From assembly GCA_964393895.1 (NCBI GenBank), contig CAYMWP010000053.1, positions 1 through 28,373 of the forward strand: DNA of 28,373 nt. Reading direction: 5' to 3'. The translations under genes and the position numbers were made by a program. Below the pieces are notes generated by a model. The model saw nothing but the letters and a program-made list of their open reading frames with translations. It was not told where the DNA came from and searched no databases. This DNA is from B4-G1 sp964393895. Its GTDB lineage: Bacteria; Chloroflexota; Anaerolineae; B4-G1. Positions 14,981 through 20,732 of this stretch are shown piece by piece; positions within the stretch are counted from its first letter, which is position 1, and each line of letters opens with the position of its first letter.

Positions 14981-16189
14981 ATGGAACAAAGAACCACAGA
15001 GATACAACCCTCAGAATCTGCTACCGCGACACAATTGATGGTCGTCGGCAAGTTGCGGCGGCAGCTCGCAGACCTGATGCGCATTGAGGTGCACGAGATC
15101 GTGAAACCTCCCGATCAGGCGATCCTCTTTCGGGGAGAGATTTATGGCGATACCCAGACCGCCTTTGAGCGGATATCGCAGCGGTTCGCCACGTACGACT
15201 ACACCGCCTCGATTCAGGACCGGGCGGGTGGGGGGCACGAGGTCTTTGCCATCAAGGGAGTGCACGAGCGCAAGCCGGGCCGCGTCTGGGTCAACGTGGT
15301 GCTGTTTCTGGCGACGCTGTTCAGCGTGCTTTACACCGGCGCTGCAAACGCGATGCTGGATGCCAGGATAGAGGTGGATCCAGAGAGCCTGGAGGCGCTG
15401 ATCGCGCCTCTGACCCACCTGCACTGGGGTATTCCCTTCGCGGCCACGCTGCTGGGCATTCTGCTGGCCCACGAGCTGAGCCATTACTTTGTCGCCCGGC
15501 GGCACGGCTCGCCGGTCAGCCTGCCCTATTTCATCCCCATGCCGCCGTTCTTTAGCATCATCGGGACGATGGGCGCGGTCATCGTGCAGCGAGCGCCGAT
15601 GCGCAGCCGCAGGGCGCTGTTTGATATCGGCATCGCCGGCCCGCTGGGCGGCCTGGTCGTCGCCATTCCTCTGCTTGTCCTGGGATTGTCGCTTTCCAGC
15701 GTCGGGACGCCCCCTCCTGAGGCGGACGTCGTTCTACAGGAGGGCAATTCGATTCTCTACCTGGGACTCAAGTACCTAGTGTTTGGCAGGGTTCTCCCCA
15801 GCGGCGGGGAGGATGTGTGGCTGCACTCGGTCGCCTTCGCCGCCTGGGTGGGGTTACTGGTCACGATGATCAACCTCATCCCGGTGGGCCAACTGGACGG
15901 CGGGCATATCGCTTACGCTCTGCTGGGTCGCCGGGCCTGGACCTTGGGCTATGTAGCCATTGGGGCAATGCTGGCTTGGGGTGGGTGGCTCCTGACCGGC
16001 GGCAACCAGGCCGGCGGATTCTGGATGACGTGGGGCTTTTTGAACATGATGGTCAACCGGCGCCACCCGCCGCCGCTCGACGACTCTACCAGACTTGGCT
16101 GGTCCCGGGTCGCCATGGGATTGCTGGCGCTGGCGATCTTTGTCCTGCTGTTCATGCCAGAACCTATGAAGACGATCTACTTGCAATGA
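14981..16189 (+). CDS. site-2 protease family (M50) intramembrane metalloprotease
   Basis: A 402-residue membrane protease. A soluble N-terminal part (1-100) is followed by about six transmembrane segments. The zinc motif HELSH (H164-E165-x2-H168) sits in the second, and the third ligand is Asp306 in NLIPVGQLDGGH. The family cuts membrane-embedded anti-sigma factors or signal peptides. The N-terminal arrangement and GSPVSLPYFIPMPPF loop are like the EGY1/FtsH-independent S2P group of bacteria and plastids. The ATG follows GAGGAAAAA. A cupin gene begins 10 bases after the stop. The substrate cannot be deduced. Confidence 0.92.
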   Translation: MEQRTTEIQPSESATATQLMVVGKLRRQLADLMRIEVHEIVKPPDQAILFRGEIYGDTQTAFERISQRFATYDYTASIQDRAGGGHEVFAIKGVHERKPGRVWVNVVLFLATLFSVLYTGAANAMLDARIEVDPESLEALIAPLTHLHWGIPFAATLLGILLAHELSHYFVARRHGSPVSLPYFIPMPPFFSIIGTMGAVIVQRAPMRSRRALFDIGIAGPLGGLVVAIPLLVLGLSLSSVGTPPPEADVVLQEGNSILYLGLKYLVFGRVLPSGGEDVWLHSVAFAAWVGLLVTMINLIPVGQLDGGHIAYALLGRRAWTLGYVAIGAMLAWGGWLLTGGNQAGGFWMTWGFLNMMVNRRHPPPLDDSTRLGWSRVAMGLLALAIFVLLFMPEPMKTIYLQ

Positions 16190-16199
16190 GGAGCGTTCA

Positions 16200-16658
16200 A
16201 TGATCCACAGAGTCGAGATAAAAGAGTTGACCATCCACACTGACGAGCGCGGCTTCTTCCGCGAGGTTCTCCGGGCCAGCGACCCCATTTTCCCGGAGGG
16301 CTTTGGTCAATGGAGCCACACCATGTCCTACCAGGGGGTGGCCAAGGGCTGGCACGTCCATCAGAAGCAGACGGATTGGTGGTACGTGGCGCTGGGGACC
16401 ATCAAGGCGGCCCTCTACGATACCCGAGCCGATTCACCCACCCACGGCGAGGTACAGGAGTTGCTGATGGGAGAGGGACAGCCGGCGATCGTGCTCAAGA
16501 TTCCGCCCGGCGTGGCCCACGGCTACCGGGTGCTGAACGGGCCGGCCCACGTTTTCTACATCGTCTCCCACGAGTACGATTCCACCGACGAGGGGCGCAT
16601 CCCCCACGACGACCCAGAGATCGGCTACGATTGGACGGCGGGGCCAGAGATCACGTAG
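16200..16658 (+). CDS. RmlC-like cupin (dTDP-4-dehydrorhamnose 3,5-epimerase related)
   Basis: A 152-residue protein aligned by eye with dTDP-4-dehydrorhamnose 3,5-epimerase: DERGFFREV near the start, KGWHVHQKQTDWW (His52 matching the catalytic base region), GTIKAALYDTR, and KIPPGVAHGY. It is about 30 residues shorter than typical RmlC, and no rmlA, rmlB or rmlD is near. It may be a single-domain epimerase for a nucleotide sugar or a relative with another substrate. GAGGAG precedes the ATG, close behind the M50 stop, so the two genes are likely one operon. The last base of its TAG is the first base of a large inverted repeat. Confidence 0.85.
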   Translation: MIHRVEIKELTIHTDERGFFREVLRASDPIFPEGFGQWSHTMSYQGVAKGWHVHQKQTDWWYVALGTIKAALYDTRADSPTHGEVQELLMGEGQPAIVLKIPPGVAHGYRVLNGPAHVFYIVSHEYDSTDEGRIPHDDPEIGYDWTAGPEIT

Positions 16659-16780
16659 CAGCAATTCCCGTTTTGAAGCCGCACCGCCGTAAAACAGACG
16701 GTGCTGGCTAGTTTTTTCCTAGCATCGGCTCTTTCAGGCCGATGCACCCAAGCTAGAATTGCCAAAACGGGAATTGCTGC
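16658..16780. repeat. 123-bp element: 18-bp inverted repeat enclosing three hairpins
   Basis: GCAGCAATTCCCGTTTTG (16658-16675) is perfectly inverted at 16763-16780. Inside, three further stems follow in order: GCACCG/CGGTGC (16681-16704), GCTAG/CTAGC around a T-rich loop (16707-16723), and ATCGGC/GCCGAT (16724-16743). GCTAG recurs at about 16752 and could pair alternatively. The whole can fold as a multi-branched cloverleaf-like structure. It starts at the last base of the cupin stop codon. No target duplication was seen. A non-autonomous mobile element or a structured RNA are both possible. Confidence 0.65.
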
Positions 16781-16783
16781 CCG

Positions 16784-16955
16784 AGTGCTCGGGTTTGCGT
16801 ATACCTTCCACCCTGCGTAACCCTCTTTTGCGGCGGGCGCTTCCATCACGATCTCGATTTGGTCTATCTGGATTTGCGCGCCGTAGAAATCAATGGCAGG
16901 GCGCATATAATTGTTGGGGGAGAACCAACTTGACGGCCTCGCCTCTGCCGCGCGG
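16784..16955 (-). pseudogene. short coding remnant of unknown origin
   Basis: On the minus strand about 50 codons read like protein (SSWFSPNNYMRPAIDFYG, then QIQIDQIEIVMEAP and GWKVYANP), with alternating hydrophobic residues typical of a beta-rich domain. The frame runs into the inverted-repeat element at 16780 and becomes low-complexity upstream, so no intact gene can be drawn; the only ATG falls inside. It may be the end of a gene broken by the element. The family was not recognised. Confidence 0.3.
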
Positions 16956-16961
16956 AGCGGA

Positions 16962-17078
16962 GCGGAGCGTTGAAACGCCCCGCTGACACTCGAAACCTGT
17001 TGGAAACAGGTTGGAATGCCGCTTTTTAGTGCGTTTTAACGCACTTTGGGGCATTAGCCGGTGATTTCAATCATCGGC
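16962..17078. repeat. cluster of four successive palindromes (REP-like)
   Basis: Four hairpins follow one another: GCGG-A-GCGT/ACGC-C-CCGC (16962-16983); AACCTGTT/AACAGGTT (16994-17012); AGTGCGTT/AACGCACT (17028-17045), nested in AATGCC/GGCATT (17015-17055); and GCCGGTGAT/ATCATCGGC with one G-T pair (17057-17078). Arms differ but loops and centres are alike (TTGAA, GTTTTAAC, TTTCA). This looks like an array of repetitive extragenic palindromes rather than one terminator. Confidence 0.6.
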
Positions 17079-17180
17079 ATTGCAGCAGAAAACGTGACTC
17101 CCCCCAAGTTTTATATACGCCCAATGGCAGGGCACGTGACCTGGCCCCAAAAGCGGGCGCGGCGACCGCGCTGCGCGCGG

Positions 17181-17204
17181 CCAGAGGGGGGTTCCCCCCT
17201 CTGG
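17181..17204 (-). repeat. GC-rich 11-bp hairpin downstream of the NACHT gene
   Basis: CCAGAGGGGGG (17181-17191), two bases, CCCCCCTCTGG (17194-17204). On the minus strand it begins about 50 bases after the stop of the 910-residue protein. No T-run follows, so termination would not be classical. A GC hairpin shortly after the coding end is also a known feature of diversity-generating retroelement targets. The stretch 17079-17254 otherwise holds nothing I can recognise. Confidence 0.6.
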
Positions 17205-17254
17205 ACTCCCCCCAGAATCCAGCATTACAGAAATCAGCAGCCAGAAACCAGCAA

Positions 17255-19987
17255 TCAGAACAAGAGAGAGACGGGGGAGACGCACCGAAACCCGCTGCCG
17301 TCGTCCGAGTCGACAGGATCGACCCCGCCGCGAACCGCGCAGCGCCCGAAGTCGCGATAGCCGCCCCACGAGCCGCCGCGCACCACGCGGCCACCACTGC
17401 CCGGCGCCCACTCCGACGACGTCCACTCCCAGACGTTGCCCGCCATGTCCGCACAACCACAGGGGCTGTCCCCACCCGGCGAGTATTGGCCCACCGGCGT
17501 GGTAGTGCCAATACCGCTCTCTCTAGTGTTGCACCGAGTGGGATCAAACTCGTCTCCCCAGGGGTACTCCCGCCCGTCCATCCCCCGCGCCGCCCTCTCC
17601 CACTCCTCCTCGCTGGGCAAGCGCAGCCCGGCCCACGCGGCGTAGGCTGTGGCATCGTGCCAACTCACCAAAACCACCGGGTGGTCGGCGATCCCCTCGG
17701 GCGGGGACTTGCCCTTCCAGTGCTGCGGCGGCTTGCGATCAGTCGCCGCTACGAAGCGGGCGTACTCCCCGTTCGTCACCGGCGTGCGGGCGACGAAAAA
17801 GCCCCGCTCCAGCCGCAGCACGCGCGTCCCCTCCCCCGCGCCGCAGATGAACGGCCCCGGCGCAACCCAGACCATCCCTTCGGGCGCATCCATTCCCTGC
17901 GGCGGGGGCGGGGGCCACCGCTCGTCCACCCACTCGGCCAGCAACCCGTGCACAAAGCCGCGGATCTCCTCGTTGATGGTCATCTCCGGCGCGCTGCCAT
18001 CCTGCAGGCGGGGGGCCAGCCATTGGGCCACGAAGAACTCGCCAAAGCTCTTGTGCAGGAAGCCATAGTTCCCCTCGGCGTCGCGGTTGAGGAAGGAACA
18101 GGTGCGGATGTCGTGCTCAAAGTAATCAATCTCGGCCGCCTTCTCCAGGCGGAAATAGGCGCGCACCCGCTCCGGCAGCTCCGAGTAATGCAGGGCCAGT
18201 TCCTGGCGGCGCAGCATCCCCAGCGCCAGCTCTTGCATAAAGAGCCGCTTGTCGTCGCGCGTGATGAGCGTGCGTCCCTTCGCCTCGTCCCGCTTGAGCC
18301 ACAGGTCGGTGTAGACCTGGTACAACCGCGCCGCGTTGAGGCTCTGGCCCGGCTGCAGGTCGGGCAGGGAGCGGGCGATCATGTCGAGCAGCACCGGGCG
18401 CCGGGCCAGCTCCTCCAGGTTGTAGGTGCGCTCGATCTGCTGCCAGTACCAGCCCCATTGGTGGGGAAAGCGCGCCCGCAGCATACCCTGGATGTCCGCC
18501 CGGTCGAAGGGCAGCAGGTGGACGATCTCAAAGTTGGGCCGATCCCGCAGGTCAATCAGGGGCTGCTCCGGCGTCCTCTCGGCCTGGCGGAGCAGGGAAG
18601 CCTCGGGCGCGGTTGCATACTCCCGCGAGAAGAGCGCCCAGGCCTCGTGGCTGGTGCGGAAGTAGGGAGTGCGGCAGGTGAGGATCACCTTGCTGCACGC
18701 TTCCACCGCCTGGGCCAGCTCCTCAAAGTTATCCACCGTGGTGCGGTAATCCACCTTTTGCGCCATCTCGTCGAAACCGTCAAAGAGGAGCACCAGCTTG
18801 CCGTCCCCGTTAAAGCGGCAGAAGGCGTCGTAGCCAGCCTGGATGTCGTACCGGTTGACCAAAAAGTCGGTGACGAGCTGCTCCAGGTTCATGGCCTTGG
18901 CGTAATCGCGCAGCGAGATGAGGATGGGGATGCGGGCGCGGTCGGGGTCGGCCAGCCAGCGGCGCCCCAGTTGGGCCGCGTACTGGCGGCAGAAGGAGGT
19001 CTTGCCGGTGCCGTAATCGCCCAGGATAGAGATGTGGTTGCGGGCGGCGTCCTCCAGCCAGGCGTCGGCGTAATCGTCCAGCGGCTTGTAGATGGAGCCG
19101 TCGCCGCTGCGGCAGCCCAGGGCCACATAGTAGGTCGAGAGTTCGTCGTGCTCGTAATCGTCCACCAGGCCGCGCACGTAAGGCTCAAAATCAATCAGCT
19201 CGCGGTAGAATCCGGCCAGCGTAAAGGCCCGCACCGCGCCCTCGGTCGTCCCGGCCCGCTGCCGCGCGGCGGGCGAGACGCGGGTGTGGGTGACCAGCAC
19301 GCCGCTGCCCAACTCTTGGGCCTGCACCTGGGCCAGCAGATCCTCCACGTGGGGCTGCTCGATCGCCCCCTCGCGGCAGACCACGGCCACCGGGCGGGCA
19401 AAAGCTCCCTTGCGGGTGCAGACCAACCGCACGTGCTGCCCGTTTTCGGGAGCCTCGCGCTCCTGGCAGACAAAGCCCATCACCGCCAGCAGCCCCTCGA
19501 CCTTGTCGGCCAGGTCGCCGGCCGGGGTGGACGGCTCTGCTTCCTGCGGCGGAAAGTAGCGGTCGCGCACGGCGGGCTGCTCGTCCAGCCGGCTGATCAG
19601 ATGATTCTTGGCCCAGATGAGGGCGACATAGTCGCCTTTCCTGCTCGTGGCCTCGAACTTGGTGCGCAGGTCTTCTGTGGGCAGCGTACTGGTGATGAGC
19701 AAGTAACGGCGCACCCCGTACTGATCCATCACGTCCCGGTAGTTGGCGACCTCAGCAAAGCTCACGGCTCTATCGCTCACCGCCTTGTGTTTGCACTGCA
19801 CCAGCGTCTTGCGCTCCTCGGCGCACCCCATCCTGTCCCTGACGACTTCACTGATGATGAGGTCTTTGCCGCCTTCCGGCCCGCGGGCAGGTTGGTGTTG
19901 GATGGCGAACCCCATCGCCCGCAACAGATCCTCGCACAGCAACTCGAACTCTTCGCCGCTCTCAATCAGGGTAAAGTCAACGCCCAT
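17255..19987 (-). CDS. PD-(D/E)xK nuclease - NACHT NTPase - FGE-like domain conflict protein
   Basis: A 910-residue protein. Residues 5-145 are a restriction-endonuclease-like fold with GGKDLII (Asp42) and VQCKHK (Gln64, Lys66) as the core motif. Residues 155-270 look like a second, degenerate copy. A NACHT/STAND-type NTPase follows: Walker A GDYGTGKT (323-330), Walker B LVLLFDGFDEM (398-408) and a sensor region with ILTCRTPYF (435-443). A helical region runs to about 690. The C-terminus (700-905) is a formylglycine-generating-enzyme-like fold (GMVWVAPGPF, TPVTNGEYARF, LPSEEEWERAARG, NVWEWT, RGGSW, GFRC) without the catalytic cysteine pair, so probably a ligand-binding module. By analogy with bacterial NACHT/NLR defence proteins it may sense a trigger, oligomerise and cut nucleic acid (inference). 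It starts 3 bases after the preceding gene. Confidence 0.9.
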   Translation of the reverse strand: MGVDFTLIESGEEFELLCEDLLRAMGFAIQHQPARGPEGGKDLIISEVVRDRMGCAEERKTLVQCKHKAVSDRAVSFAEVANYRDVMDQYGVRRYLLITSTLPTEDLRTKFEATSRKGDYVALIWAKNHLISRLDEQPAVRDRYFPPQEAEPSTPAGDLADKVEGLLAVMGFVCQEREAPENGQHVRLVCTRKGAFARPVAVVCREGAIEQPHVEDLLAQVQAQELGSGVLVTHTRVSPAARQRAGTTEGAVRAFTLAGFYRELIDFEPYVRGLVDDYEHDELSTYYVALGCRSGDGSIYKPLDDYADAWLEDAARNHISILGDYGTGKTSFCRQYAAQLGRRWLADPDRARIPILISLRDYAKAMNLEQLVTDFLVNRYDIQAGYDAFCRFNGDGKLVLLFDGFDEMAQKVDYRTTVDNFEELAQAVEACSKVILTCRTPYFRTSHEAWALFSREYATAPEASLLRQAERTPEQPLIDLRDRPNFEIVHLLPFDRADIQGMLRARFPHQWGWYWQQIERTYNLEELARRPVLLDMIARSLPDLQPGQSLNAARLYQVYTDLWLKRDEAKGRTLITRDDKRLFMQELALGMLRRQELALHYSELPERVRAYFRLEKAAEIDYFEHDIRTCSFLNRDAEGNYGFLHKSFGEFFVAQWLAPRLQDGSAPEMTINEEIRGFVHGLLAEWVDERWPPPPPQGMDAPEGMVWVAPGPFICGAGEGTRVLRLERGFFVARTPVTNGEYARFVAATDRKPPQHWKGKSPPEGIADHPVVLVSWHDATAYAAWAGLRLPSEEEWERAARGMDGREYPWGDEFDPTRCNTRESGIGTTTPVGQYSPGGDSPCGCADMAGNVWEWTSSEWAPGSGGRVVRGGSWGGYRDFGRCAVRGGVDPVDSDDGSGFRCVSPVSLLF
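17285..17380 (-). other. candidate DGR variable region at the 3' end of the NACHT-FGE gene
   Basis: This segment encodes RGGSW to GFR. In retroelement-diversified FGE/C-type-lectin proteins it is the part that varies, usually from a template rich in AAC or AAT codons. Here the positions often Asn in relatives are Gly, Gly, Tyr, Asp, Phe, Cys, Val, Asp, Ser. Of the 24 codons at 17294-17365, 20 end in C or T, as expected if AAY codons had been mutated at their adenines, though a GC-rich genome also favours C. No reverse transcriptase or template repeat was seen in the window. Confidence 0.4.
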
Positions 19988-19990
19988 ATC

Positions 19991-20536
19991 TCAACCCCCA
20001 ATCTCCTGCTCCCTACCCAACACAAACTCCCAGGCGCACCAATACTCCTCGGGATGGGGGTCGGGCGGGCAGGCGATGCAGCGGGTGCGGAAGCGGGGGT
20101 CAATCGTGCGGGCGAACCCCGCGTACTCTACCAGCCCCACCGACTTGCAGGGAAAGTCCGGCAGCCCCTTGCGCCGGCGCGCCGCTTGCACGCGGCAATC
20201 GTTCATGCGAAAGATGACGGTGCGTTCGTCCACGTCGAGCATCTCCTGCACGTTGAGGTGGGCGTAGAGCCGGTATTGGAGCGCCTCCTTCAGCGCCGGT
20301 ATGCCGCCGCCCGGCTCGATCCCCAGGCGGTGCATAATGCGTCGCGCCTCGACGACGGTGAACTTGGCCCAGGCACGGGTGTCCAGTTCGATGGCGGTCT
20401 CTATGTCGAACTTTTCCTCCGCCGCCAGGAACCACAGCCCGTCGTGGGCCAGCCAGTTCTTGGCCGCGTCCTCCAGGAGGCCGATCAACTCTTCCTTTGA
20501 ATGGCGCATCAGCCGTTCGCGGTGATCCTGGTTCAC
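19991..20536 (-). CDS. conserved small cytosolic protein (DUF6125-like), partner of the NACHT gene
   Basis: A 181-residue soluble protein. The N-terminal part (SKEELIGLLEDAAKNWLAHDGLWFLAAEEKFDIETAIELD) and a C-terminal Cys/aromatic part (CRVQAARRRKGLPDFPCKSVG, then CIACPP) resemble a family I associate with DUF6125; this is from memory and unverified. Cys residues near 117, 133, 156 and 159 could bind metal. The ATG at 20536 is preceded by a purine-rich GAGGAAAAA. Its stop lies 3 bases before the NACHT start, so the two are almost certainly one operon. It may be an accessory or regulatory protein of the conflict system, or merely a neighbour. Confidence 0.75.
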   Translation of the reverse strand: MNQDHRERLMRHSKEELIGLLEDAAKNWLAHDGLWFLAAEEKFDIETAIELDTRAWAKFTVVEARRIMHRLGIEPGGGIPALKEALQYRLYAHLNVQEMLDVDERTVIFRMNDCRVQAARRRKGLPDFPCKSVGLVEYAGFARTIDPRFRTRCIACPPDPHPEEYWCAWEFVLGREQEIGG

Positions 20537-20638
20537 GTTTTTCCTCCTCGCTATCGGTTTTTCAGATTGGAGCGGTTGCTGCTGAATTTTACTTCACCCC
20601 GTTCTCCTGCGCAAGTTGGCGCTTTGTGAATGACAAAC

Positions 20639-20664
20639 AGCGCCGGCCTGAAAGGGCCGGCGCT
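20639..20664 (-). terminator. terminator of the VIT/VWA gene
   Basis: AGCGCCGGCC/GGCCGGCGCT forms a perfect 10-bp stem around a 6-base loop. On the minus strand it is followed by GTTTGTCATT, a weak T-rich tail. It separates the VIT/VWA gene from the NACHT operon. The ~100 bases between this hairpin and the next gene start must hold that operon's promoter, but I saw no clear hexamers. Confidence 0.6.
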
Positions 20665-20677
20665 GGATTGCCAGACG

Positions 20678-20694
20678 GCGGGTAAGAAACCCGC
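20678..20694. repeat. small hairpin next to the terminator
   Basis: GCGGGT (20678-20683), loop AAGAA, ACCCGC (20689-20694). It lies between the VIT/VWA stop and the main terminator stem and may form part of a double terminator. Confidence 0.45.
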
Positions 20695-20732
20695 GCTGTG
20701 GTTGTTATGCTCCTGATATGCGATCCGAGCCG

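Noticed and set aside
16200..16658. A dTDP-rhamnose biosynthesis locus
   Set aside because: Only a short RmlC-like cupin is present; no rmlA, rmlB or rmlD, and its operon neighbour is an M50 protease.
17181..17204. GC hairpin as a standard intrinsic terminator of the NACHT gene
   Set aside because: Strong stem but no T-run on the minus strand; kept as a hairpin only.
17486..20500. A plus-strand open frame of about 1000 codons opposite the NACHT gene and its partner
   Set aside because: It is a GC-rich shadow: the minus strand carries clear domain motifs (Walker A and B, RGGSW), whereas the plus-strand translation is low-complexity with no recognisable motif.
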